DNA from: Alectoria sarmentosa
Lineage: Eukaryota > Ascomycota > Lecanoromycetes > Lecanorales > Parmeliaceae
Direction of reading: 5' to 3'
DNA length: 64,000 nucleotides
Assembly (NCBI GenBank): GCA_009733775.1
Contig: WOGZ01000002.1
Coordinates: 124,001 to 188,000 of the forward strand
In this document: positions 11,020-22,900 of the stretch, one piece after another
Numbering within the stretch: the first letter of the stretch is position 1
How the letters are laid out: the number at the start of each line of letters is the position of its first letter
The notes under the pieces: model-generated
What the model was told of the DNA's origin: nothing
Seen by the model: the letters and a program-made list of their open reading frames with translations, nothing else
The model's database searches: none
Translations under genes and position numbers: made by a program

Positions 11020-13480
11020 TCATGTCTCAATCTTGTGATGCTTCTTCTTTTTCTTCTCTCTTTTCTCCACAGCACCAGCCTCCGCGTCTTCGTCGTCCCT
11101 CTTCCTCTTCTTGCTACTGTCCCCATCGCCTTTAGGCGCCCTCTCGGCTTTCTCCGCAGCCTTCCTCGCCTTTTTGATCTCCTTTTTGCTGATGGCCAGA
11201 GGCTTGCCGTCGGCTTCAAACTTGATCTCACCCCTCTCAAGCTTCCTCTTGTACCGACTGATCGTAAGACCTGCCTCCTTGGCCAAAGCACCGAACTTCG
11301 CATCGTCCCTCTCCTCCCGTCCCTCTATTTGCTCTGCTCGCTTCTGCCGTCTTTCCTTACGGTCGAGTCTTCGTGCCAACTTCTCGTTCCTGAGTTTTTT
11401 GGATTTGCTCCTATCGTCTGATAGCGCAAGCTTTCGAGCGTGTCGCTCCTTCTTTCGGGCCCTCTTGGCTATTTTGGTATTTCCGAGTATAGATGATTGC
11501 CAGTTGACCTCTTGTTGGGTAGGAGAGGGTGGCGAGTCAGGAGTGTCCGCTGATACCGTCGAGATTGTTTCCGACTTGTCGTCTCCATTGGCCTCGTGTT
11601 CCACGACCCCATTGGTCTTTGCTGTTGTCGTGGTCGTTTCAATCGCTGCTTCGGGCTGGGTCGTCGCCGGCGCCATTGGCGCCTCTGGCTCAACCTCCAT
11701 TTCCTCATCTGGCCTCTCCTGCTCTTCCTCATCCGAGCTCTCCCGGTCCTCTTGCATCGCATCTTCCACGATCTCTTCGATCGGCTTGATGTGATTCGAT
11801 TCCTTCTTCTTATCTTTCTTCGACTTTTTAGATGATGGCTCTTCGGCTACTTCCTCGATCAACTTCGGTATAACCTTCTCGGATTCCTTGGAGACTGGTT
11901 CGGCTGCGGCTGGCTCGTCACCAGCAAGCCCATCAGCATCTGGATTGTATTTTCGTGCTTCCTTGACTTCCCATTTGCCAGGCGTAAATGAGACACCGTT
12001 TGGAGCTATCGCGACACCCTTTGACCGCAAAGGCTTCCCTTCTAAACTTGCCAATCGACGCTCAATCTTCAGTCGATTCTCAACTCCGAGCGCAGATTTT
12101 TCTTCTTCTGTGACGAGATCCCCCTTTCCTTCTCCCTCGGCGCTCCAGTCCGCCAGGGCGTCAACGCGGAGCCCTAGCGCCGCTTTAGTAGCCAACATTC
12201 GAGCGATTTTGCCCTTATTCTTCCCTGAAGCCTGGCCTATGAGGGATGCGTGGTAGATCAATCCGTACTTTGGGGTATCATGCTTCGTCTTCAGGGCACG
12301 GAACAAAGCCTTTTCAGCGCCCAGGATCTGTATTGTACTTGCTGGACTCTTGGCAAGGTTCATGAGACTTCCCGCATGAGCAATGAGTCGGGCACCAACA
12401 AGGTCGCCAACCAAAGCAGTAAGATTGGGAGCGATTGCGGCCATTCGAGCGGAGAGATAACCGGAGAGTTGCTGGCGATATTCGGTGAAACTGACAACCT
12501 GCTCGGCAAGCGCTTGGATATTCTCAAGATCTTCAGTAGTAATTTCAGTACCCATAGAAACTTCCGCGGCAGCTTTGACAGCGGTTTCGATCTCTTCGGG
12601 CAGTATCTCCGCGAGGTCTGCTTTTGCAGCACTTGTCCTCATTCCCATGCTGAGAATGACACGCGCGTAGGCCAGGTTATCGTTCACGATTCTGCCCATC
12701 TCTGGGAAATGCCAACCATACCATTCCTTGACTCGCATTGCGTAGGTGTTCAACTCCTTGTCGAGATCATCTAAAAGGGCGATAGCCTGAACAATCATAG
12801 TGTCCACCTTGTCCGGCGAGAACTTGAGCTTGTGCCTAGACAATGAGTGTGAAAGACCTAGAGACATAGTAGATATATCTTGTGGAAGAAGGCCAGGGAT
12901 CAGAGAAGGTAAATGGTTGCGAATGGCTCGATAGAGGTCTTGTGTGCTGGAGTCGGAGATGAGATTGAGAGAGAGCTGGGGCAGCTTGTTGATGGCAGTA
13001 GCTGTATACATTGTCAACTAGAATTTCGTGGTATCGAGAAGGAGGACTCATTGTACCGAGCTTAGGGTCCGCGACGGCCAGAGACACTTTCTTTTCATCC
13101 TTGATCGAGTCTAGCAGGCCAGACAATCGAGGCGTAACTTTGCCCTCCACCAAAGCAGCGGTTTGCTCGAGGGCTGTGGCAGCGCTGTCGAATTTGTGAA
13201 AGTCTTTCAGTTTGAGACTACAAGGTGAGAAAAGCGCGATCAGTACTAGTATGATTTTGTCCGACTTATAATCCCAAAAATGGCTCGAATATACATACAG
13301 GCTACAAATGCCCTCTGCAGTCTCGTCTCCGGCCGCGAAGCCATCTTGCTTGAGGATTTTTGAGCTCTTTGCTTTCAAGAGTGCGTATCCAACGGGAGTT
13401 TCTCTGAATCACTGTTAGCTTGGGAGAAAATGGCATTGATAGCCAACATGGTGCGCATACTGAAGGATAAAAAGTCCCAT
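11020..13480 (-). CDS. NOP58: Nucleolar protein Nop58 (box C/D snoRNP core)
   Basis: Four exons, 13461-13480, 13299-13403, 13057-13217 and 11020-13001, encode 755 aa. Exon 1 is only 20 nt (MGLFIL). The protein reads ...QETPVGYALLKAK..., then DFHKFDSAATALEQTAALVEG (NOP5NT domain), then SLSRHKLKFSPDKVD and ELNTYAMRVKEWYGWHFPE (NOSIC region), then ARLIAHAGSL and GAEKALFRALKTKHDTPKYG (Nop domain), ending near ADWSAEGEG. Nop58 binds box C/D guide RNAs with Nop56, Snu13 and fibrillarin in the nucleolus and directs 2'-O-methylation and pre-rRNA processing. The C-terminal tail of over 300 aa alternates acidic and lysine-rich stretches and makes the protein much longer than the usual fungal length of under 600 aa. 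It contains a compact stretch (KFGALAKEAGLTISRYKRKL) that looks more ordered than the flanks. Confidence 0.95.
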
Positions 13481-13682
13481 TGTCAGCAAGAAGGTAGGAG
13501 CTCGTTGACCTTTATGTCGTGCTGTTGCCAAAGATATTGGAGAAAGTTTTCGTGATGTTGGAGAAAGTTCGCTAATTCTAATGAGGCTTAGCTTCTACCT
13601 CCAGCCTTGGCATTCTGAGGATCTTTGAGCTCGACTGCGACTCGCCGCATCAGACTCTTTTTACTAAAAGCCAATCACTGGC
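13481..13682. promoter_or_regulatory. Bidirectional promoter, NOP58 / VMA6
   Basis: Only 202 bp separate the divergent start codons of NOP58 (13480, minus) and VMA6 (13683, plus), so both core promoters must lie here. No canonical TATA box is seen. The segment has several GAGAAAG-type purine runs. Confidence 0.6.
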
Positions 13683-14941
13683 ATGGAAGGCCTCTTTTTC
13701 AACGCAAATGGCGGGTATGCAAAGCATGCTCTGATTGTCCCCTCCGAATTTGCAGTACTAATCCTTGCAGGTACATTGAGGGAGTAGTACGAGGATATCG
13801 AAACAGTCTTCTCACCAGCCAGAACTACAATAATCTTACACAGTGCGAGACCATCGATGGTACGTGATTCCCTCATCCATAGCAAGGCTCTGGCGCTCAT
13901 TATGTGCAGATGTCAAGCTACAATTGTCTCCCGCCTATGGCGATTTCCTAGCATCGCTACCGCCTAATCCGTCCACCTCATCCCTTGCCAACAAGACTAC
14001 AGACAAACTGGTCGCGGAGTTCAGATACCTCCAAGGGCAGGCCGTGGGTACTCTAGCAAAGTTCTTGGAGTTCCTCACCTACGGGTACATGATAGACAAT
14101 GTGGCATTACTTATCACTGGTACCCTTCATGAACGAGATACACGTGAGCTGCTAGAACGATGCCATCCCCTCGGATGGTTCGAGACGATGCCAGTGCTTT
14201 GTGTGGCGACAAATATAGAAGAATTGTACAACTCTGTCCTAATCGAAACGCCGCTTGCCCCCTACTTCAAAGGTTCGTTGAGCCATCAGGACCTTGACGA
14301 GCTTAACATTGAGATCATCCGCAATACGTTATACAAAAACTACCTAGAAGACTTTTACAAGTTTGTCACAGAACATCCCGAGCTGCAAGGAACTCCTACT
14401 TCCGAAGTCATGGCCGAAGTGCTGGAATTCGAAGCCGATCGCCGAGCCATCAACATCACCCTGAACTCTTTTGGCACCGAGCTGTCAAAGCAAGATCGCA
14501 ATAAGCTCTATCCAAGCTTTGGCGGGTTGTATCCGGAAGGTACCTTGATGCTGTCAAGAGCAGACGACATTGAAGGCGTTTCGCTTGCCGTCAGCGGCAA
14601 TCACGATTACAAATCGTATTTTGACACTGGCATGAGTGGAGGTATGGGAAGTTCTGGACCTGGTAACATGAGCGGCGGTGGTGGGAGTGATGGAAAGAGC
14701 TTGGAGGATATGTTCTACCAAAAAGAGATGGAGTTAGCCAAGACAGCTTTCACGAGGCAATTCACTCACGCTGTCATCTATGCGTGGGTCAAATTGAGAG
14801 AACAGGTACGTCAGCACTCTCGCGCTCGACTGATTTTTGGGACTGATTTGCGGACAGGAAATACGAAACATTACATGGATTGCTGAATGTATAGCACAGA
14901 ATCAGAAGGAGCGGATCGGCAACTATATCAGTGTATTCTAG
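13683..14941 (+). CDS. VMA6: V-type proton ATPase subunit d (Vma6)
   Basis: Four exons, 13683-13714, 13771-13859, 13910-14805 and 14858-14941, give 366 aa, the family length. The start MEGLFFNANGGYIEGVVRGY and the end EIRNITWIAECIAQNQKERI...YISVF are both diagnostic, and each needs splicing because the unspliced frame misses both ends. Conserved segments include LTQCETIDDVKLQLSPAYGDF, GYMIDNVALLITG and HPLGWFETM. Subunit d sits on the membrane V0 sector and couples the central rotor stalk to the proteolipid ring, acidifying vacuole and Golgi/endosome lumens. A glycine/serine/methionine-rich loop (GMSGGMGSSGPGNMSGGGG) near residue 280 is a lineage-typical insertion. The introns are short (56, 50 and 52 nt). 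Confidence 0.97.
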
Positions 14942-15470
14942 CCCGGAAGGAATCCTGTTGTTGTTAAAGATGTCTGCATGGCATGAGGCGTTGTAGAATG
15001 TACGTCTGCCATTGTCTGGTGCTGGGCTTGGGATACTGGGGATATTGCATATTAATGGGAAGCTCGTTCAAGTACGTTCTCTTTTGCGTCGAAAGCTTTG
15101 GTGCTCTCTGAGATACTGGGACAAGACTACTCAAATGTCTTTCTTCGTGTTGTGAGTCCTTTCGCGTACTAATCCTTGTCCATCTGATTCACACTTTTGA
15201 AGCTCTTGGCCGAATTGTACGAACGATGACCGCATCATTCCGAGAGCGCAACAGCTAAGTTCAACATTTTGCATCATTCTGGAACCGTCTCCTTCATCTT
15301 CTTTGGTCTGTCCCTGTACTTAAGACATCATGGCGGCTATAACGATGGCCTATGCATTCAGGATACGGCCACGCCAATTGCAGCGCAAGATTATCTGGTC
15401 CCTGGACCCTCATACACGAAATGCAATGATGGTGACGACTATCAGCGAACGAACACATGGAATGATTAAT

Positions 15471-15863
15471 CTATCTTTTGCAGATTTTTGACGCGCGATC
15501 GGGCGACGCAGTATAGCCGTCGTCGCTTCGACCCACCTGCCTGAGTACGGCGCATCTGGCAAATGGTGTTTTAAGAACAACAGGCATGGGGAAGCTGCCA
15601 ATCTCCACCCCCTTTATCCAGGCGCCCGAATGAAGATTTACGAGCATCTTAACCAAGTATACCTTTCTCCAAGCACGTTCGGATGCAACGATCATATCAC
15701 CTCTCTCTTTACAGATCTTAACATTGTCCACTCTTCCAGCATCAACACTGCTATAGATGTTCTTCTGAGTGATATCATTGACAGACGGTTCTCCTAATGA
15801 AGCCATTTTCGCGAGCCTGAGCTCCCCCCAACTTCTTTGCTTGATAAGTGACATCTTTCTCAT
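15471..15863 (-). CDS. Possible 130-aa open frame, unrecognised
   Basis: An ATG at 15863 opens 130 codons (MRKMSLIKQRSWGEL...). The middle, around NDITQKNIYSSVDAGRVDN, has an amino-acid mix that could be coding, but there is no domain, signal peptide or membrane segment and no neighbour that would explain it. It may be an orphan gene, the last exon of a larger gene whose other exons I cannot see, or chance. Confidence 0.2.
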   Translation of the reverse strand: MRKMSLIKQRSWGELRLAKMASLGEPSVNDITQKNIYSSVDAGRVDNVKICKERGDMIVASERAWRKVYLVKMLVNLHSGAWIKGVEIGSFPMPVVLKTPFARCAVLRQVGRSDDGYTASPDRASKICKR

Positions 15864-17848
15864 GATGAGTTTGACTATGGACGATTTGGTGATCAGTAAA
15901 GCTCGATATCTTGTCAGAAGCTAATATGCTTATGAAGGACTCTGATTCTGCCCGCTCGCTACTAGGATTTGATCTTTTCTTTTCATGGTGTTTTTCCTAT
16001 ACATCCCACGAGAAAACGATTGAAATCCCAATCTTGAGTCGATGTTCGTTGAAATGTATCGAATTTACCGATCTAACTCCGTCTTCTAAACATCTGTCAT
16101 CATTTCTCGATTGAGCACCTGGTAAATACGCGGTAACTTTTCACAAGCCTTTCCTCCAGTATTGATGATGTCGAAGTTCATAATCAAGGTGCCTGCTTTA
16201 AAGGCGAACCTAGGTCAGCTCGTTCCCACTGTGCGCTGCTCAAGATCCTCCAAGACGCAGCTGACAGATGCAGGTCCGGGATTCGATGTTCTTGGTAAGC
16301 ATGCAATCGCTCCTTTCTCGACTTGGCTTCTTCGCGTTTTTGTTGGCTGGGCGAGAGCAATGGTATATATTACTCTTCAGTCACAGAGCTCATCTATACG
16401 CAAGTCTTGTTCTCTCGTCGTGGCTTGAGATTCGCATAGCGGCCTCCGAGCCGAAAGACCCGACAAAAACCAATTGTCTTCTCACATACAAAGGACAAGG
16501 CCCGGAAGATATTTTTCTCGACCCCAAATTATATCTCATTACAAAATCAGCACTTTATTTACTCCGATTTCACGACCAAGATTTTTTTCCATGGTAAACG
16601 ACGATTCATATAATCAATGGCATTCCTTTGGCCCAAGGTTTAGGACTCTCTGGAGCTGCGGCCGTAGTTCCATCTTGGCCAACAACACTGGTGACATAGA
16701 ACTCTCGAAAGAGAGGCTTTTGGACTTCTGCTTGATGATCCGAAGACATCCGGGTAACGTCCTTTCGGCGGCTTTGTGGGCAGCTGTTGGAGCGATGTTG
16801 AGGCCCCGACACGAAAAAAGTTCCGCTAAGTGAGACTCTGCCGGGGACATCCAGAAGAGCTCAAGATCGCCCATACCTCTCTACTATCAATGGGGCGTCA
16901 CCTGAAACTCTGGTGGTCGTCGACAAGTAAGTCAATTGTATTATGAAGTCAGTACAGCCCAAGCACTAGACGCATTCCCACAGCTGTACTCGCGAGAAGA
17001 TGTTGTGTTCAATTCACAGCGTAATGCACTCCTTACCCGCGCTCTTGACCAGTCTTCCCCGGATCCTGATGTGATTGATCTATGAGTCCATGTAGGACCG
17101 TGTTCATCAACTATACCGGAAGGAATTACTCCCTGGCCTAGAGACAATCTGCACAGTACCTCCAACTTCGGTGCCGGGCCTCTTAGGCATGAGTCTCCAG
17201 CGCAGGCCCCTATATATTGGCTTTGGCCACTTCCAACTTCGAGGAGGCAGCAGGAAAGATCATCTCCATATTCAAAGGCCGTCGAGACAAGAAATAAAGG
17301 GTGAGTGGAAGATATTGGAGCCTGATGAAGAGGGAGCAACTGTCACATACTGTGGCACCTCTTTGTGTCTTTTTCTCCGCTGGCAGGCATCTCCCACTCC
17401 ATGAGCCGAGCTATTTGTAGTTGGGCCCAGATGTCTTCATGGTTACCCGTCATGCGCTTTGTTCCGCAGAGCATGATAAAATCCCTCTCCGTGGCCCGAT
17501 GCTGGGTACTACCTTGTTCCTCGAAGGACTAGGATAGTACATGCGATGCCGCGCCGTTGGCTCAGCCCCAGTTGGATGAATCTCGGCCTTCACCTGGGAG
17601 CATCACCTGCCTTGTCATCAGACAAACAGACAGACAATATGCTTGAGGATCTCAAGCCCCGCGTCGATTTCTTAGTGGGAAGCTAGAGTAAGTACGCCAT
17701 GAGCCGTGTGGGTAAAGGGTTTCATTGGTCGAGTGTTTAGGCTTGACGCTAGTAAGGCTTCCCCACTCGGTCATCATCCCCGGATCTCCAGACCCCTCAA
17801 CGCGCCCGCAGCTCTTCCATCAAGCTCAGATCGGCATGCACTCCTAAT

Positions 17849-17880
17849 CCCAGTCCCAGTCCAAGTCCAAGTCCAAGTCC
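17849..17880. repeat. CCAGTC/CAAGTC hexanucleotide array
   Basis: This is a run of CCCAGT units followed by CCAAGT units (five to six hexamers) in non-coding DNA upstream of the epimerase gene. It is a simple microsatellite. Confidence 0.7.
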
Positions 17881-18210
17881 TGTCGTACGGTCGTCCTGCC
17901 TTGCGCTGAAGATGAGCCCCAGCCGTTTAGGCTAAGCAAACAGCTATCCCTGCAGCTTGCCTGGACTCGAGCATCATTGCATCATACTCCGGCGAAAAGT
18001 CTCGTTCCTGTTGAATGGCGTAACCCCGCAGACGTTGAAAAGCTCAAGCACGACTGTCATAGGTGGAGCCAGGGCCATCCTTCAAGTATAAAGAGTAGGT
18101 CACGCTCGCAACTTCTTTTGATTGCTCTCGTGCAAGCTTCTTCACACCTAGCTTGTTGCCAAAGTCTCTGGTGTGGTGTCTCTTCCTTGCGAAGTGCATA
18201 GCTGATCAAT

Positions 18211-19516
18211 ATGATTTCCTCTCTTCTTGCCTTGTCTGCGCTCACGCTCGGAGCTCTGGCTCAGGACTCGAGTGTCTTCACCAAGTACACAATCTCTGCG
18301 CCTGGCATCAACGCAAGCTTCATACCATACGGCGCCCGTCTTACAAACCTCTTGGTCCCAGACAAGAATGGGAATCCTCAAGACGTGGTTCTTGGATACG
18401 ACAGTGGCACCACCTACCTCAACGACACCGAAACAGACCATACCTACTTCGGTGCAGTAGTGGGTCGCTATGCGAACCGTATCAAAAACGGTACCTTCAC
18501 CGTACAGGGCGTAACCTCCCATATCCCTGAGAATGAGCATGGCGGAGAAGACACGCTACACGGTGGTAACGTAGGGTACGACCAAAGGAACTGTGCGTAT
18601 ATTTCGGACTTGATTTTTCCAACTTCGCTCCAAATTCGAGGCGCGAGGCATTGGCTGGGAGTAAAACCCCTCTTCTACACCTGAGACCAGCTCATCACTC
18701 AAATATTTGTCTCGAGGGAATAATGTTGACTTCGAAATTTGCGTAGGGACGGTGGTATCTAGCAACTCAAGCTCGATCACGTTCTCGCTCCTCGACCTAG
18801 GGTATGAAGGCTTCCCTGGAAATGTCATTACATACGCAACCTATACTGTATCTTCTGGCCCCATCTGGACCTCCCGACTTGTGTCCATACCTTTCGATGA
18901 GCCAACTCCAATCATGCTTGCAAACCACGTATACTGGAATCTCGATGCTTTCTCCAATCCATCAGACCTAACAATCTTGAACGACACACTCCACATGCCC
19001 TACTCTGCGCGCTACGTGCAGATCGACAACATCGAAGTACCTAATGGCACAATCGGCATCGTCAACGGCTCGGCACTTGACTTCACCTCTCCGAAGCAAA
19101 TTGGGAAGGATATTCTTGATGCAGTCGATGACTGTGGACTCAACTGCACCGGCTACGACAATGCCTTCATCCTTGACCGTCCCCGGTACTCGGCGCCAGA
19201 AGCTACAGATGTCAGCGTTCTCACGATGTACTCTAACGTTACTGGTATTCAGCTGGATGTGTATACCAACCAGCAGAGTCTGCAGCTCTATGCGTGTGAC
19301 AACCTCAACGGCACTATTCCTGTCAAGATGAGCCAGCAACATGGGAATAGCACATCGTATGTGCCAAAATACGGGTGTTTGGTGATTGAGACTCAGCAAT
19401 GGATTGACGGCATTAACAATCCGCAATGGGGACAAGATCAATACCAGATCTATACCTCTACAACTCAGCCGGCGATTAATTTTGCACAGTATGAATTCAG
19501 TATTGTGGGATCGTGA
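18211..19516 (+). CDS. Secreted aldose 1-epimerase (galactose mutarotase-like)
   Basis: Exons 18211-18592 and 18747-19516 give 383 aa. The first 18 residues (MISSLLALSALTLGALAQ) form a signal peptide, so the enzyme is probably extracellular or in the secretory pathway. It interconverts the alpha and beta anomers of free hexoses. Family residues visible in order: GRYANRI; LHGG (first active-site His) near residue 119; ANHVYWNL with the second His near 235; YDNAFILDR; and VIETQQWIDGINNP with the catalytic Glu near 355. Several N-glycosylation sequons are present (NGT, NDT, NCT, NST). The intron is an introner-like element. Splicing joins YDQRN to WTVVSS through a shared Trp codon and removes frame-breaking sequence. 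The gene stands alone, with no galactose-pathway neighbours. Confidence 0.93.
18593..18746 (+). repeat. Introner-like element B (154-nt intron)
   Basis: This intron of the aldose epimerase gene starts GTGCGTATATTTCGGACTT and ends GTTGACTTCGAAATTTGCG followed by TAG. The 3' end is almost identical to that of element C at 35342-35496 (GCTGACTTCGAAATCTGCG, then TAG). A GAGAC...GTCTC pairing lies in the centre. Confidence 0.88.
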
Positions 19517-19974
19517 GAAAGCCAGGAGTGGTGAATGCTGAGAAGCACGAGCATGTAGATAGACCATGAGTACAGGTATCAGATAATGATATCGATTATG
19601 AAAACGTCTCTCGGTCGTATTGCTTCCGCCGCGCTGGCACAAAAGCTGGCTATTGTTGTGGTGCACTTCCTCCCAAATACTAATAGGGCAAGCCCTAGAG
19701 ATGAAGTTCTGCAATATGATTCTCTGAGACTTCTCTGTAAGTTGACGCATTTTCATCCAGCTTGATACCCACGATTGTGTGAAACCTGAAAGAGGCGCCT
19801 TCAAAATCGGCGGCTACTTTATATCCGAAGTAACGGATTTAAGCAGGGGACTAGCGCCCGGTTTGTTTACCATCTGAGTATTTGTATTTTGTACACAACT
19901 CCTTGTGCATTACAAACAACCATATTTGTATATCTGTGTCAACTCGTGAAATGCTTTAGAGATTGTCCAACATT
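19517..19974. other. Intergenic, no gene seen
   Basis: This holds the 3' UTR of the epimerase gene and the promoter of the AT-hook gene. A long minus-strand frame reaches into it from the epimerase, but that frame is the antisense shadow of coding sequence. Confidence 0.5.
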
Positions 19975-22900
19975 ATGACCGCAAAAATGGCGCCCTATAA
20001 AGACATGCTGCTCTCTTCACCCGATCCACTTGGCATGTCGAATGGGAATCTCTCCAGCCATTCACCAACGAAAGTAGGCAACGGCCTTCCTTTAATCACC
20101 CCTCGAAAAGCCGTGAACGAAGCGTCGGGCAATGCACAGGTTCAGGAATTCTACATCAACACCCCACCACATCCTAAGCGCCATCCCTCGCCAGCGAAAT
20201 CGCCAAGGCAGAAAACACAGTCTACAAGTCCGTGGCGGATCCGATTAACTGTCGAAGCTGAGCAAATGGATGACATGCAGAAATCAGAGCCTTCCCCTGT
20301 GAAACGTCTAACAGAGCGGACCACCACCATCACGGTGCCCTTGAAAGGCGGCGACGACACACCACCCACGGGGAAGCAGGGTAGAGGTCGACCAAGAAAG
20401 TCCCTTGATAGTCCAGTGAAAAGGGCAGGTACCCCAAAGCCAACAGCGGGAGGAAGACGGAAGACCATGCCTAAATCCCCAGAGAAGCGGGAAGAGGCCC
20501 ACAGTGAGACAGCCACACGGCCCAGGAAGCCTCGAGGAAGGCCGAGAAAGAGCGCACCGAGCCTGGATACATTGCAAAAGGACGAGGTCGATGTGTGGTT
20601 GGGATCGTCATTGGCTGACGGAGGGGAAACGGCCGAGACGGTGACGAAACCTACGCGGACAAAAATTAGAGGAAGGAGGCAGGAGATCACACCTATGAAG
20701 ATTGCTCTGGATTCGGATATTGAAAGCCAGTCTAGCTCAGCAGGAATCGCGGGAGATGTCCCCAAAGAGCTGGCGTGGACGCTTGGAAACCGACACCATG
20801 AGCAGGATCGAATGGACCAGAATCTATCTAAAACCAATGAGGCAGCAACAGCGCAAATGCAGCAGAGCTTAGATTCTAGAATGGATCGCGAGCACTCAAC
20901 TCTTGGACAACAAAATGAAAGATTGTGGGGATCTACGATTCATCGCAGCACTCGCTCACCTAGCCCGACCGGAGACAATGCTCAGAATCAAGCAGACTTC
21001 GATCCGAGTGATCAGCACCAGGAGTATGACTCCATACTCGAAAGTGAGGGCTTTAGTATGGTATCTGTGTCGTCGCTACCATCCGTGGGCGACAACCCAG
21101 TCAGTCCCCCGCAACCGCGCGGAAGCCTGCATGAGCATACCCCGGGCACCACGTCCTCGCCATCAATTGCACCAGCCCCGGAAACTGCCAAGATTCACTC
21201 ATCGCCACGTCACCTGGAGAAGCCGTCAGATGTGACACCAAGACTCGCCAGAGCTTTTTGTGCAGGCATCGCACTGCAAGGAGTGCTGAGCCCCAAGGAT
21301 CAAAGCCAGAGGCTGGGTTCGGCGTTCCATGAGTCTCAGAAGCCGTCTCCGTTCTTGACCGCAGAAAAGCCAGCACCTCTGCGTGATGTTTCGCGTCCTA
21401 TATCAAGGGACAAATTGCCACAGAAGCCTTTAGACGACCTATTTCGAGGGTTTGGTGCAGGCACGAGAAGGGAATTGAAAGCTGGATTGAGACTAGGGGA
21501 GGAGCTTGCTAAGAGACAACAATCAAATACAGAATCTGTCGTAGGCGGAAAAGGGAGAGACGACGTCTTTCAGCACACAGATAGCCCCAAATATCCCGGA
21601 CTACCTGCTGCCGATACCAAAGAATGCTACAGGCTGAAGGCCTCAGGATCCGAAAAGCAAGTCGTATATCCTATACTGTCGAACAATCAACTACCCAGCC
21701 CAGAGAGAAGCGTGATAGATGAAGAAGAAGAAGATCTCATGAGCTGGAGAGCAGACACTCCGATTAAGCAAGACCATCCCGCGTCGGCAAGCGCGCAGAT
21801 TCTCGTGGATGACAAGTCGACAGGGCCAGACGCCTCTGCCATCGACTATACGATGATGGCAAGAGAAGAAGAGTGGCAGCGAGAGAGGGAGGCTGTGAGC
21901 AAGCAGATCGAGATGGCTAGCAAGAGTCAAGTCATCGTCATCGATAGTGATGACGATGAAGAAGAAAAACAGGGCCCGGAAGAGGATTTAATTGACAGTG
22001 ATATTTGGCAAGCAGAAGCTCAATCTGCAGACCAATCTCGAGAGATAACGCCTGAGGTGTCAGATACTTTGCTGCAGCCGGAGGTTGTCAAGCCTCGTAG
22101 GAGCAAACTGCCCAGCCCTTGGAGGCGCACTAGCCAAGTCGTGTACAGCGATGAAGTGAAGCCCACGGAGTCAGACCTGTTTTGGCAGCCAGATCTGTCA
22201 CAGGCGAGAGATTCGAAGAGACGAAATGCTAGGAAGGGTCAGACTCAAGATCATTCGGGCATATTAACAGATCCCGTGCTCGACAGCTCGATGGAGAACA
22301 CGAGGAAAGCTGAAGCGCAAATCCAACTAGAAGCATTGTATGCTTGGCCTGCTGAGCGCTCGCTTCTCAGCATCGACGAAGATAGCAACGCGGCAACGTC
22401 CACAAAACAGGCTCCCGAGCCCGGCTCTACACAACAGACTGATCAGACCAAAATATCTCCCGTCGTCGTAATGCCCAGCGAAATTCAGACTGTGACTGAG
22501 CTGCCTTCCGTTTCGAAGGGGACGTACACGAACGATGTCATAGAGGTCTCAAAGAAGGTAACAAGTCTAAAAGTCACGGAAGGCACATCACTTGAGCCCA
22601 ATTCGCGAACCTCAAAAGATCGTAAATCCTCCATCGACCCACGTCTACTTCAGGAAGAGAAGACACCACCAAATATTCTTAACCAATCCCTTCGACCCAT
22701 CCAACCGTTACAATCCACACAGCCCTCAGCCTCTTGGCTATCACGTCTCACAGTCCCTATCTGGTCTGTCTTCACGCCAGCCGCTCCCCTCCCGCCCGCA
22801 GCAACAAAGGAAGATATTCTGTGCTCTTCTCCACACGAACCCCTCTGCCAACTTACACCCTGGGAGGAATGTCATTTTCGCGCTCTCGGTCCTCTCTACT

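Larger units (their letters stand above)
14942..18210. other. Gene-poor interval, one weak open frame
   Basis: This 3.3-kb stretch lies between VMA6 and the aldose epimerase. I found no recognisable protein on either strand. The longest frames are at 15471-15863 (minus, listed separately), 16268-16597 (plus) and 16941-17339 (minus). None has convincing splice partners or motifs. A short hexanucleotide array lies at 17849-17880. The right end is the promoter of the epimerase gene. Confidence 0.45.

Noticed and set aside
16941..17339. 132-codon minus-strand frame in the 15-18 kb gap
   Set aside because: No motif, no plausible splice partners and a composition typical of chance frames.
18968..19804. 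278-codon minus-strand frame overlapping the aldose epimerase
   Set aside because: It is antisense to a clearly conserved coding region and has no motif. Its length follows from the codon usage of the sense gene.
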